A stretch of DNA of 64,000 bases, taken from positions 40,157,331-40,221,330 of the forward strand of contig NC_087069.1 in assembly GCF_963678635.1 (NCBI RefSeq), in the 5' to 3' direction. The position numbers and the translations under genes are program-made. This document shows, piece after piece, positions 11,401-22,737 of the stretch (the first letter of the stretch is position 1; every line of letters begins with the position of its first letter). Below the pieces are notes generated by a model, which worked only from the letters and a program-made list of their open reading frames with translations, made no database searches and had not been told where the DNA came from. Source of the DNA: Symsagittifera roscoffensis (taxonomy: Eukaryota; Xenacoelomorpha; Acoela; Convolutidae).

Positions 11401-13179
11401 TTGAATACAAATCACATCTATCAAAACATACAAAAAGAACAACCCAAAGAAAAAATTTGGACAATACCATTTCTTTTAGAAAGTCCAAGAAGCAAAGAAT
11501 TTCAACCACCAGATCTTGAAATTGATTTTTTAATTGATTCAGGAGCAGAATCAAATATAATAAACATTCCCACATGGAATGAAATAAAAACCTTACACCC
11601 AAAGCTAACACCTCTTGAAACCTCCAGCAAACTAGCAACATCACAAGGATCAACATTAATAAACTACGGAAAAATTCAATTATTTCTTCTCCCCACAAGA
11701 ACAATGGAGCAAAACAAAATTTTAACCAAACCATTTAAACAAATATTCCATATCACTGATATTAAACACAATATCATTGGAATACCATTTATCTCTAAAT
11801 ATATACCAACAATCAACATCTTGAATAGTAAAATAATAATCAAAGATAAATATACAAAAACAAAAGACACATCCCTAACATTTTTTCAAAGATTAAATAA
11901 ACAACCACCATTCTTTTCAAAATTCTATCCAATATATAACCAACAAAGAAAACACTTGAAACCACTATCAGGAAACATATACAATTTTTCAATAAAGCAA
12001 GTTCACCAATATGATAAAAAACAAAACAAACAAAAATTTTATATGTCAGATTTTGAATTCAAACCTATTCATAAATTTTTCAAAATCACAATCTCATCAA
12101 TAAAATATTTGAAAAACTCGAATTCAGATATTATTTCCTTATATGTATACAACAATACACCTTACCAAGTAACATTACCTTTAGGACTTTTAGGCTATTG
12201 CGAAACCAACGCTACAATATCACCAATACACGAAAAAGCATATCGTGTAAATAATATACTCCAATTACTAGATATTTGCCAATCCACAATTCTTAATGAA
12301 GAATTATCTATAAATAGTATAATAAGTAACGAAAACAGAAATACGGATTATTTCACAAAAACCCCATATTTCAAACCTTCATTCAACATAAGTAACTATA
12401 CAGAGAGTCAACAGAAATTTTTAACAATGTTTAATTTCCAACATTCACAAATAACACAAGACGAATTTGAAAAACTAGCAAAACAGCTAATTAAATATTC
12501 ATCAGTCTATGCAACATCCAAATTTGATGTTGGCAAAATCAGCTCATCACTACATCTCCCATTAAAACCAGACGCAGTTTTCAAAAAACAAAGAGCAAGT
12601 AAAGTACCAATTCACTTACACGATAAAGTGAACAGATTACTCGACATTTTAGAACAATACCACATTATATCACCAGTAAACAAAGAGGAACAACCAAAAG
12701 GCAACACATTTATCAACCCTGTTATCATTCTAGCCAAAGGAGAATCATTAAAAATTGTTCTCGATGCTAGATACCTCAACTCACTCATAGATGAATCAAA
12801 GTGTAATTGGCCCATTGAACCAATACAAGTTACTTTAACAAAAATAAACGGAAAATACTTTACCACCGCCGATATGAATAGTGCATATAATCAAATGCCA
12901 TTAGATGAACAATCACGACGCTTAAAATCACAAACCAACAATTGTTATTGGAAACCAACAATACGAATTCAACCGCTTATTCTATGGAATATCCATAGGA
13001 CCAGCAGCATTTTCAGCTTTTATGAGCAACATTTTTCGACCACTAATACTCAAGAAAAATGCAACCACCTATTTAGACGATGTTTTTATGCAATCACAGA
13101 CAAAAGAGGAAATGTTCAATGTTTTAGAACAATATCACCAAATACTTCAGAACGAAAATCTGAAGGCCGCCCCCGATAA
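8395..13179 (+). pseudogene. Element 1 gag-protease-RT (5' part of gag-pol), frame broken in RT
   Basis: The frame is open for 1594 codons. It holds a Gln/Asn/Pro-rich N-terminal half, a Gag capsid-like domain (about residues 420-600), a CCHC zinc knuckle (C661, C664, H669, C674), a long Asn/Arg/Ser-rich RNA-binding-like tract (about 700-890), an aspartic protease with Asp-Ser-Gly-Ala (catalytic D1048), and the N-terminal half of a Ty3/Gypsy-type reverse transcriptase (LDAR, then TADMNSAYN with catalytic D1493). Homology stops near 12930. The rest of this frame to 13179 is junk translation, while the RT continues in the +1 frame, which is open from 12926. Gag and pol share one frame without a stop. 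As it stands the element cannot make full RT unless ribosomes shift. Confidence 0.82.
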
Positions 13180-16102
13180 ATCACACTTCTTTTTGACAAA
13201 AGTTAAATTCTTAGGACATAATATAGAAAGAAAAACAATCACTCCATTGAAATCACGTATAGACGCTATTCAAAAACTCCAACCACCAACAAATAAAAAG
13301 AAAATCCAAGAATTCCTTGGAATGTTAAACTTTTTAAGCAAATATGTTTATAAAATGCAATTATATCTACGACCATTCTTTAACATACTTAGACAACAAA
13401 ATAATTTTGAATGGAATACAGAACATCAAGCACGATTTGAAGAAATTAAAAAACTTCTAACTGAACAAATTTCAAACACAATTCCAGATTCAAATCAACC
13501 ATTTTATGCAATGTGCGATGCTTCGAACTTTGGCATCGGCGCAGCATTATTACAATCACATAATAGTACAAATAAAATGAACCTCATATCAGCGAATTCT
13601 CGATTATTCACTCAAGCAGAGCTACGACTCTCAACTCTAATGAGAGAATGTACAGCCATAATATATACACTAACAGAATATGAATTTCTGATACTTGGAT
13701 CAAAACATCCCACAGTTCTATTCACAGACCATAAACCAATCATCTTTCTTTTTACACAAAAGTCTAATCCAAACCACCGAGTTTATAGATTTCAACTCAT
13801 TTTAATGAAATTCCCAAACTTACATATAGTTTGGACCGCAGGAAAAAATCTTGCATTACCAGACACCTTAAGTCGAAATACGCCACCTGAATTACTCACA
13901 CGTAAAACCACAGTCGAAATACCCAAAAACATAAAATTCTACCTTGCAGAAAATGAAACATCACTCCGATTGGAATGCAAATATGCAGTAAAAACTGAGG
14001 TTGAACAATCACAAATAAATAATTTACAACATTTCCCACTATATTTAGATTGTCAAAATAATCACTATGAAGTTGATCTACTTGGAACATCATCTTTTAA
14101 ACCAATCCCATATTCACAATGGATAAAAAATAACACCCAACAAAAAAGAATAAAACAACACCCTCCTAAAAAAGACTATTTTCCACTAATTGAAAAAGAA
14201 AATTTAACTGATAAAATAAACTTATCAGGACCACAAACAAACGATTCAAAATACACAGTAAATCAAGTTTTTGACCTCCATGACCCACTTGACACAATAC
14301 CCTTATCTAAATTAGAAATTGAAAACATTTTTCTCCCCCCAACAGAAACAATTACAATTTCAACACTGAAACAATATCAAAACCTTGACCCAGTAATTCG
14401 ACAACTGAAATCATGGCACAAATATAAAACTAAACCTATCAAAGCAGATTCAACTATTCTAGGAAACAAAACACTCCTCCGATATTTTCGAAAATTCAAT
14501 AATACAACAATTAACGAAAACACAGACCTTCTAGAATACAAACTAAATGAATCTACAGTTCCCTGTCTCCCTTTAAGTATGATTCTTATAGCTTTTAATA
14601 TTTCACATACACAAAATATTAAAGGACACTCTGGATCAGAAAAAACATATTCAAATTTTGTACAAAACTTTTATTTCCCAAATGCACCAATTTGGATAAA
14701 AGTACTATGCAATGACTGTATAGTATGTCAACTAAATAAACCTTACCCAAATCAAAAACAAATAGCACAAAAACAAGATTTTAAAGGACAAAGTTTGTAC
14801 TTTAATCATCGTATCTCATTTGATACCAAAGGACCAATTTCACCCTCATCCGAAGGAAACTCCTACATTATGGTAATTATTGACGCATTTACACATTATG
14901 TAGCACTTAACCCAGTACCACATTGTAACGCTTATTACGCTTACACAACACTCTATGAACACTGGATAGCAAAATTCGGACTACCAGAAATTTTAGTTAC
15001 AGACAACGGTACAGAATTCATAAATAATGAAATCATCACACTATGTCATTTATATAACATTAAACACAAACCACGTACATCTCACGCACCTTGGACAAAC
15101 GGCTTAGTCGAAGGTATGAACCGTTCATTACAAGAATATCTCAGATGTATCATCAATGGAAATGATACAAGATATACCGAATGGTCAGCAGATGTAAAAC
15201 TATTTCCCTTAGCATATAATTCACAAATCACGACAACTTTAGGAAGGTCACCATATGAAATGGTTTTTAACCAAAAGCCACGCAAACCAATAATGTTTAC
15301 AGCAAACTCTCATAAAAACGCACAAGGTTATTGTCAACCAAATAAAGACTCAATTTGTTATAACCTACCATTACATACACACGATGAAGATCATTTTCAT
15401 CACCCACAAATTCTTAAATTAGCCTCCGGTACACACACCGAATGGATTTTAAATAGAGATAAAAAACACAATGAAATTTACCAAAAGGTAACAAAAAAGT
15501 TGTTACAAAGGCAAAATATTAATGAACAAATAAATTCACGCTTTACACCAGCCTCCGATTTAAAAATTGGAACATTTGTTTTAATACCCAATTTTAATAC
15601 TCAGAAAGGAATTTCAAAAAAGTTACAACCCCTTCGTAAAGGACCATACCAAATAATTGCAAAACCCACTGATGTCACATATAAAATCACCGACTCAGAT
15701 AAAAAAGAAATCGTTCAACACCGAAATAACCTATTACCTTATTATCCAAAAGAATACGCACTCCGCGAACTAACTCAATTATATTCTTTTACAGGTTTAA
15801 AAATTATTCAAAATGACCCACATACGGACAACATAACAAAGGAACAAAATGATATTCACCTCGGAAATCAAAATACAAAATCAAACACCACAAAAAACAA
15901 TACAAAAAATCTCGATCAAAATACATCTCAAAAAGAAAGAAAAAATAGAAAAATGACAGAACAAATAATACCCCAAGAACAAATCGACAAATCAGAACAT
16001 AGAGAGTCTTCACGACTTAGAAATCAACCACGTAAAAATTATAAAGTATTCATCCCACAATCTAAAATATTAAAGAAAGTTGAATTTCAAAAACAACCTT
16101 AA
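12926..16102 (+). CDS. Element 1 RT C-terminus, RNase H and integrase (3' part of pol)
   Basis: Continuation of pol in the +1 frame, with the first internal ATG at 13022. It has RT fingers/palm with YLDD at 13070-13081, RNase H (a CDASNFGIGAALL-type block near 13517), an integrase HHCC zinc-binding region (H..H..CNDC..C, about 14610-14735) and an integrase core with D at 14822, D at 15002 and E at 15110. The spacing between the last two is 35 residues, the retroviral D,D35E pattern. A basic Asn/Lys-rich tail follows (about 15800-16102). By resemblance it is a Ty3/Gypsy-type pol; clade placement needs a tree. A single base gained or lost between 12926 and about 12962 separates it from the upstream part. 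Confidence 0.88.
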   Translation, partial: NHKPTIVIGNQQYEFNRLFYGISIGPAAFSAFMSNIFRPLILKKNATTYLDDVFMQSQTKEEMFNVLEQYHQILQNENLKAAPDKSHFFLTKVKFLGHNIERKTITPLKSRIDAIQKLQPPTNKKKIQEFLGMLNFLSKYVYKMQLYLRPFFNILRQQNNFEWNTEHQARFEEIKKLLTEQISNTIPDSNQPFYAMCDASNFGIGAALLQSHNSTNKMNLISANSRLFTQAELRLSTLMRECTAIIYTLTEYEFLILGSKHPTVLFTDHKPIIFLFTQKSNPNHRVYRFQLILMKFPNLHIVWTAGKNLALPDTLSRNTPPELLTRKTTVEIPKNIKFYLAENETSLRLECKYAVKTEVEQSQINNLQHFPLYLDCQNNHYEVDLLGTSSFKPIPYSQWIKNNTQQKRIKQHPPKKDYFPLIEKENLTDKINLSGPQTNDSKYTVNQVFDLHDPLDTIPLSKLEIENIFLPPTETITISTLKQYQNLDPVIRQLKSWHKYKTKPIKADSTILGNKTLLRYFRKFNNTTINENTDLLEYKLNESTVPCLPLSMILIAFNISHTQNIKGHSGSEKTYSNFVQNFYFPNAPIWIKVLCNDCIVCQLNKPYPNQKQIAQKQDFKGQSLYFNHRISFDTKGPISPSSEGNSYIMVIIDAFTHYVALNPVPHCNAYYAYTTLYEHWIAKFGLPEILVTDNGTEFINNEIITLCHLYNIKHKPRTSHAPWTNGLVEGMNRSLQEYLRCIINGNDTRYTEWSADVKLFPLAYNSQITTTLGRSPYEMVFNQKPRKPIMFTANSHKNAQGYCQPNKDSICYNLPLHTHDEDHFHHPQILKLASGTHTEWILNRDKKHNEIYQKVTKKLLQRQNINEQINSRFTPASDLKIGTFVLIPNFNTQKGISKKLQPLRKGPYQIIAKPTDVTYKITDSDKKEIVQHRNNLLPYYPKEYALRELTQLYSFTGLKIIQNDPHTDNITKEQNDIHLGNQNTKSNTTKNNTKNLDQNTSQKERKNRKMTEQIIPQEQIDKSEHRESSRLRNQPRKNYKVFIPQSKILKKVEFQKQP

Positions 16103-16694
16103 TTCTAAATTTCATAATCTTTGCACCTCTGAACATTTTACACTTTCAATTTTCAAGATAACATGCTGACAAACACGCAGCGATTCTAGTTCAAAATAAG
16201 CCAATAGGATTCATCCAATCCGTCACCTTCTATAACTTTAACACAAACCAACTAGACGAAAAATATTAAACTCCAGGCATATCTATAACTATAACTCTAC
16301 GACCTCCAGGTCAAAAATAAGCAAACCACTCCAACTTGACAACTAAAATAAATATCACCATAATATCATAACCCTCCCTTATCTAATAAACCAAAGATCA
16401 ACAATATTTCCCCAACTCAGACATGAAATATCCCCCAAACAAATATGTTAAATTAGCCTAAAGTAAAAGAACGACCATTTTATTTAGCCTAAAGTATAAA
16501 AATCTCAAAAATACCCCAGATCATTTGACAAATGAAAATAAAGACAAAGAAGACCTCCCGATCACCATAAAAATTGCCCCCAACAATTTTTTACAAAACT
16601 CAACCCACTTGTCAAAAAACTAATAAATAATCCGACCACACTTGAAAATTGCCCCAAACAACAAAAAATATTCGATCACGAAGCCATTTCTTAA
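16103..16694 (+). other. Element 1 pol-accessory spacer
   Basis: About 590 nt without a convincing ORF. Short repeats such as AGCCTAAAGTA (twice near 16455 and 16487) and ATTGCCCC are visible. It may hold splice acceptors for the downstream accessory and env mRNAs, but no clear one can be chosen. Confidence 0.4.
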
Positions 16695-16910
16695 ATGCTC
16701 TTCTATCAAACAGTCACTAAAATTATCACAAACCTCAAACAATTTTTTACGATACTTGAAACTTTCATAATATTTCTTTTTGATATCCTTGAATCTTTTC
16801 TAATATTCTTAATCATTTTTTGTAATATTTTTTTAATTTTCTACACTATATTCGAACTATTTCTCCAACTTTCAAAAACCCTTGATTATATCCACAGGTA
16901 CGATTTATAA
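16695..16910 (+). CDS. Element 1 small hydrophobic ORF a
   Basis: 71 aa from ATG 16695. It is almost entirely Phe/Ile/Leu over residues 18-60, enough for one or two membrane helices, with a short polar C-terminus. No family is recognised. Its location between pol and env, next to a second tiny membrane ORF at 16922, resembles accessory ORFs of complex retroviruses. AT-rich DNA easily yields hydrophobic chance frames, so I remain cautious. Confidence 0.35.
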   Translation: MLFYQTVTKIITNLKQFFTILETFIIFLFDILESFLIFLIIFCNIFLIFYTIFELFLQLSKTLDYIHRYDL

Positions 16911-16921
16911 AACTTGTCTAA

Positions 16922-17098
16922 ATGATACGAACTATTTTCAGTAGAACTGATATTTTTCTACTATTTGTAATTTTCATAACATTTCTATCATCCCTCATTT
17001 TGACCATATGCAAATGTATAAAGAAAGCAATCATCACATTCGCTCTAGCAACAATCCTCCTAATTCTTTTCTTAGAAGAATACTATAATAAACATTAA
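16922..17098 (+). CDS. Element 1 small hydrophobic ORF b, two predicted membrane helices
   Basis: 58 aa from ATG 16922. Two hydrophobic stretches (about residues 11-29 and 36-50) flank a short Cys-Lys-Cys-x-Lys-Lys linker, and an acidic Glu-Glu-Tyr-Tyr end follows. The layout is typical of small ion-channel-like or accessory membrane proteins, but no homologue is known to me. It starts 12 nt after ORF a ends and overlaps the Pro/Ser-rich frame that follows. Confidence 0.35.
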   Translation: MIRTIFSRTDIFLLFVIFITFLSSLILTICKCIKKAIITFALATILLILFLEEYYNKH

Positions 17099-18250
17099 CT
17101 TTTTCACTAAAAGAATAGACCAAAAAGCTATCAAAATTGCTACCCAAAAGTCACAAAGTCAGTCTTCACCGACATCATCCCAAGATAACCCAACAACACC
17201 TTCAACTACCCATAATCCTCAAACATCTACACGAATTTCCTTTCAAGATAACCCATACACTTTTGAAGAACGACACGCTCGTTTATCAGAACCACTAGAA
17301 CCAGTTCAACGACAAGCACCTCTAAGCGAACCAACATATAACTTATACCCAACACTACCACAAGAATTAAGTAGAATAAGAAATCCTAGTCAAAACCAAA
17401 ATACAGTCGAAATAAATAGACAAATTATACATCCTCGACGAAACAGAAATTTTCAAAGTCCCCGAGTTCATTTTGACATACCTCAATCCCCATCACAAAA
17501 CACTCCAGAAAACCCCATTGGTACATTACCAGAAACCCTACGCTTCTTTCACAACGTAGCACCTCAAGCCTACCATCAGATTACTTAGGTTCAACACCAA
17601 CATCTGAACAAATACGTGAAAATCCCTTTAACCCCCCAAACCAGGCATCACGACTACCATATTGGACAACACATTCATTTACACAAGGTGAATTAAATTT
17701 AGTCAATGATCCAATAGATATTTCTACGGATACAACAACATCCTCATCACTACCAGAAACATTATCACTACCATCAACACCATCAATAAGCCAGATTTCA
17801 CCACCACCTTTTAACTTAAATTTTCCAAATAATCTCGACGCCAGATATCGAGAACAATCATCAACAAATATCCCTTTAAGACTAGATTGGAATACATTTA
17901 CAGCCCCTCCACCATTATTTGGACAACATCTAGAAAGTAATCGCCTTCACAACTGGGCACTTAATAGATTACAATACCGACAAGACATTCACGACGATAT
18001 CCGTGATCACAATATCCAAATACTCCAACAAAACAGTTTACAATTAAAGTTTGAAATCACAGTTAAATTAAACAACATTACTCAACATCCCTACCCATTA
18101 AACCCACCAAACATAACAGCCCAATCACTACCACCACCATTTATAACCACTGAAGTAATATATAAATACGACAGATATACCAAAAAGACAATTGGTTACA
18201 TCACATTTTATAACCCATACTCAGGATTATCATACACATGTATATTCTAA
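17076..18250 (+). pseudogene. Element 1 Pro/Ser/Gln-rich ORF, frame-shifted
   Basis: Open from 17076 with no early ATG, so it would need splicing or a leaky start. The first frame runs to a stop at 17586. The same type of low-complexity coding (Pro, Ser, Thr, Gln, Asn) continues in the -1 frame from about 17550 to a stop at 18248-18250, pointing to one ~390-residue protein broken by a one-base change near 17535-17565. The C-terminal 120 residues are less repetitive and look folded (Trp, His and Tyr present). It overlaps the env ATG by 13 nt. No family is recognised; the position suggests an accessory or regulatory protein. Confidence 0.5.
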
Positions 18251-20854
18251 AATTATTAATTTTTCTCCAACTCCTTTTTCTAGTAATCTCAAATCAAAAC
18301 ATAAACCCTTCTCCCCGCACAGGACCCCAAGATTTATTAGTAACACATTACGATTGTGAAGAAAACGAACAAAAAACACTACACAAGTATGCAATAAATC
18401 AAGTATCACAGTGCGAAACAGAACCCCAAGCCATAGAAACTACAAATGTAATAGCAACACTTTATTCAAAAGCCCGAGCAACTACAGTTATAGGATATAA
18501 ATTCACAGCAACATTTTCTGAAAAGAAAGTACATTGTTCACAAGTCTCAAACGGAAATAAAAACCGATTTGACCATGAATCATTCTACCAGAGTAATATA
18601 GAACGACTTTTACATCTCAATCCCGAAGATTGTAAAAACGAGTTACTCCGACTAAACATCACAAAAAATAAAAACACAGATAGAAATTTAGTATATTTCC
18701 AAGTTTTTTCAGATTCTGTACATCAAGCAGAACTTGAAAGATATCAAGGACATATAAAATTAGATGAAAAATACCCATACAATGGCGCACACGGACGATT
18801 AACCTATTACATGCACGATAAACACTGGATACCACACATTGGTATAAATGACCCATCAAACTGCAAAGCAGACACAAAAAATAAAGGATACCAAGAAATA
18901 ATGTTTTTCGATTGGAAAATACAACTCGAAAAAATACAACTCACACGAGATTTATCAGACAACACAATGATTTATCAAGGAATTAGATTACCTTGTAAAA
19001 ACGACCAAGGTTATTGCGACCCTACAACCAGAACACAAGCAACAATTGTTTGGTTTCCCGAAGACACATGTACAACATTTCAAGTAGCAAAAATACACGC
19101 TCGTATGATAAAATTTCACGAAAAATATTTTATACAATCAATACCATATGAACAAGTAAATCCATTACGAAAAATAAGTTCTAATTTTCGAAACATTCAT
19201 AATATAGAAAATAAATTAACACGTTTTCAAATATATCAAGAAACAGAACTTGCATGTAAATACAGAAACCCACTTCACAAAACACAATACTCTGAAATAT
19301 TAGTTGAATACGAAAATGGATTCGACATGACCACTGGAAAAATAAAAGTCGACCCATACGCCACAAGTCATCCCCTAAACGAAGGAACATCATATATACC
19401 AGTTAATTTTCAAAAGAATACAGGTCAACCTGGTGGACATTTAAAGCCCCAAGACGATCAAAGCACACGTTTACAAGAACTATCACTAATGAATAGTACA
19501 TATTTTGGTAATATCCACTATGATATTCACTTAGATATGAAACTAGACTACACGATTAGCCAAATTTTTCAAGAAATGTCACTCTCCGAATTAGAAACAT
19601 TACACCAACTATGCGAATTAGAAAGAACACAAATATTACAATCACTTGCACTAGCAGTATTAAAAATACCCTACGCAGGATATTTACTATCAGGAAATAG
19701 ATCAAATTTTTTAGACTATGAAGGAAACATCTTATGGTTTTATACTTGTACTAAAAAAGTATCACCACTATACGTTTTTGAAGATAAACGATGCTATAAA
19801 AGAATCCCTATCTTTTATAAGAATAAAGTACATTTCGTTGACACACTTTCCCGAAGAACCTATTTCTGGGATACCGCAGTTCCATGTGGATCAGAAAATA
19901 GCCACAACGTAGTACAACTAAACCCTGATGAAGATAAATATTACCTTCCCACCCCATATCCCACATTAATGCAATCACTCAAAAAATTTTTCACCAGAAA
20001 GCATTCGCGCTATCGCTCGAAACCCAAATATAGACTTACAATCAATAGGAATATACTCAAAATCAGATATTCAACATCACATTAGAACACAACAATTCCA
20101 GGAATTATTAACACAAATGGACACAATACAAAGACAATCAATTGACCAAAACTTACGCAAACTTGCCGAAACCGCAGGATTTGCAGACATCTATACGCAA
20201 GACTATAGCGGATATTTTAAAGACATTAAAGATTATATATATCTAAACGGTGAAAAATACCGTCCCCAAGATATATCACCTATCAATATTTTTAGCTTTG
20301 TTACACTTAAGAATGAAATTCTTGATTTTCTAGGATGGCCCTACTACATCATAGAAAAACTGACTATTTTATACGCAATGTTTAACTTTATTGGATTTCT
20401 TTTTTCACTCTTAAAAGGAATCTATAACACATGTGCTATACACACACAAGTCAATAGACAAGCAAGTGTAGCACGCATACTATTTGCAGGATTTTTTGGA
20501 ATATTTTCTACATCTATAAATAAAATTCTTTTAGACGCACAAATAAAAGAATATAACACAAAAATAGCAACAAGACAGAACACATACGACGAAGAACATA
20601 ACAATGCAGACACAACACCAACAGCACAACAGTTACCACCCCTACCACATAACCATCCATTATCCCTAGTCCCACGTAATTTTCGAAATTTAGCCATAAC
20701 ACATAATAATTTTAGACCAACCATATCACAAAGTCCCATCCAACATATAATGCCACACCACTCACAAGATGAAAATACTTATGAACAAATTATAGAACAA
20801 CCCCATACCACCGCTTTTCAGTCTCAAAATAATAATTTTTTTAGCCCACGATGA
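18238..20854 (+). pseudogene. Element 1 envelope-like glycoprotein, frame-shifted
   Basis: The first frame (18238-20085) starts with a signal peptide (residues 1-18 hydrophobic) followed by a Cys-rich ectodomain. The early pattern of paired Cys (Tyr-Asp-Cys, Ser-Gln-Cys, Val-His-Cys-Ser) and the late block with CTKK, CYKRIPI and PCGS match, in my recognition, the glycoprotein family of chuviruses and related arthropod negative-strand viruses that also occurs as env in some LTR elements. The downstream part continues in the +1 frame, open from 19970, and contains two hydrophobic segments (about 20342-20420 and 20467-20515) that could anchor the protein, then a polar Asn/Gln/His tail. The shift lies between 19970 and 20085, most likely at the A6T5 run at 19981-19991. 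The stop overlaps the next ATG as ATGA. Probably not functional as read. Confidence 0.72.
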
Positions 20855-22658
20855 GCCGACAACTTGGATCCCTACACCGATCAAATTCCCACCCAACCAA
20901 CCTCACCACTCCAATCCCAATAATACCACTTTTTGCTTTTCCGCCACCCGATTTCCCATCCAGTAATGTAACATCCGGCATGAATTCCGATACTAATTCA
21001 CACATCTCAGTTTTATACTCCATCTCACAACTCAATAACCCGAATATTGAAACCCCCGATGAATTTGCCGACTCTGAACCATCTCCATCAAATAATTTTC
21101 ACACCAATTCCTTAAATTTTTCCCAACCCCCTTTTCAACCCATACTACCAAATAACCCTGACCCAACCAATTCTACACCCTCTTATGCTTCCCAAGTCAC
21201 TCCAACCTACTCCTCACTTCACTCAGACCAATCATCTCATTCTCCAGACACCCCCCGAATCTCCCCAGAACTAGATAATTTCATTACCCTACAACAACAA
21301 CCCTATCACCTTGACACCCCAACCATAAACCAAATCTCATCCACAATAGATTCATCCAACCCTCCTACCCCTACACCCTCTTCAATTTATACTGAATCAT
21401 TAGCACCATCATCCACAACTACTGAATCTTCACTCAGCACTAATAGAGCTTACCGCACTTTTAAAAGGAAGTTCCCCAACCATCCTTTCCCAGCGAAACC
21501 AGGAACAGCCCGTGAATATATCAACCATCCACAACACACTAACACAAAAGAATTTTTAGCTATCACCTTACCCTCATTTCCACAATACACCTTAAACACC
21601 CCTCATGACACTAACGAGACACGTAACTTTGTAGACGAATATGTTTTAATGCCTACCCTTCCTTGGACCTCATATTATCATTTTACAAATCCCCTTTGCT
21701 TACCTTTATCTAACACTCATATCGATATAGAACGAAATAAGGACATGCTATATCGACTCACTACAACACTAACACCTAGACAATTTACTTACATTGGATA
21801 TAAAAAATCACTAAAAACACACACTGCACCCCGAGCTAATGAATATACACTAGAATATTACGATCATAACATCATCAGAACTAACCAAGATCAATTTTAG
21901 ACGACGATCGCTTCGCTAACCCACAAATCACCGAGAAATTTTTCATTAAAACACCATATGTATTTACACTAAATATCTTCGATCGCAAGTTTGACCACAT
22001 TATTTCAGAAGCACTAACAGACACGCAAGCCTACGAAAGTTTTAAAGAACGCTTCCAAATATTTTCACTAACCTTTCATTTCCTTGCACCACATGAAAGA
22101 GATTTGCACTGCTAACACGATATTATGTTGCGCACTAAACAAACACACACATATACTTATTATCGTTTCATCCAAAATCACTTTGACCTACACACTCCCT
22201 CCAGACAACCACACCATCGTTTTCAATTCATCAATTCCAAATACACCTCACCATTCTTTCTTAACTTCACATATTGCATTAAAGATACTAACCTTCATGG
22301 TATTCTTCGAAATTATGATCCCATAACCCAAATGTATATCTTTTGTCCCATCACCAAGACCTTCAACGCAGAAGAATCCCGACCCTTCCTCATCCCACAC
22401 GAGTTTGTACAACCTATAGAAATCCCCATTTTAGAATTCATCCATAACACTAAATTCAACCACAAATTATATAATCTAATCCAAAACACACCTTATGAAT
22501 TTGCAGTTGGCACTGAAGAACTAACCACCATTAAGGCACTTCAATTGCTTTGGCCACTGCTTCAAACTAAAAATATCATCCGCATCTTAGCCAAATTACT
22601 AACAACTTCAGATCTCATCCACGACATCTTCCCCCACGGTTTCTTCCCCGACGACTAA
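20851..22658 (+). pseudogene. Element 1 3' ORF of unknown function, interrupted
   Basis: The ATG at 20851 overlaps the env stop by 4 nt (ATGA), suggesting termination-reinitiation or a shared bicistronic mRNA. The first 349 codons are Pro/Ser/Thr-rich up to about residue 200, then more ordered. The frame stops at 21898. The -1 frame continues at once (from about 21880) to a TAA at 22113, and the same frame then resumes at 22116 and runs to 22658. The most economical reading is one protein of about 600 aa broken by one deletion and one nonsense change. No domain is recognised. The C-terminal part has a mixed, folded-looking composition. It would be an unusual post-env gene for a Gypsy-type element. 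Confidence 0.5.
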
Positions 22659-22661
22659 CAG

Positions 22662-22737
22662 GTAAGTATGAATTATACATATTACTAACTAATTTAAATA
22701 TTAGAAACTCACCATTCTTTATCCATGTTTTCTTTAG
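22662..22737 (+). other. Candidate 76-nt intron just after the last Element 1 stop
   Basis: Strong donor CAG/GTAAGT at 22659-22667, branch-point-like TACTAAC at 22683-22689, pyrimidine-rich tract and acceptor TTTCTTTAG ending at 22737. The donor lies three bases after the stop codon (22656-22658). All signals are seen in the sequence; splicing itself is inferred. Confidence 0.5.
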
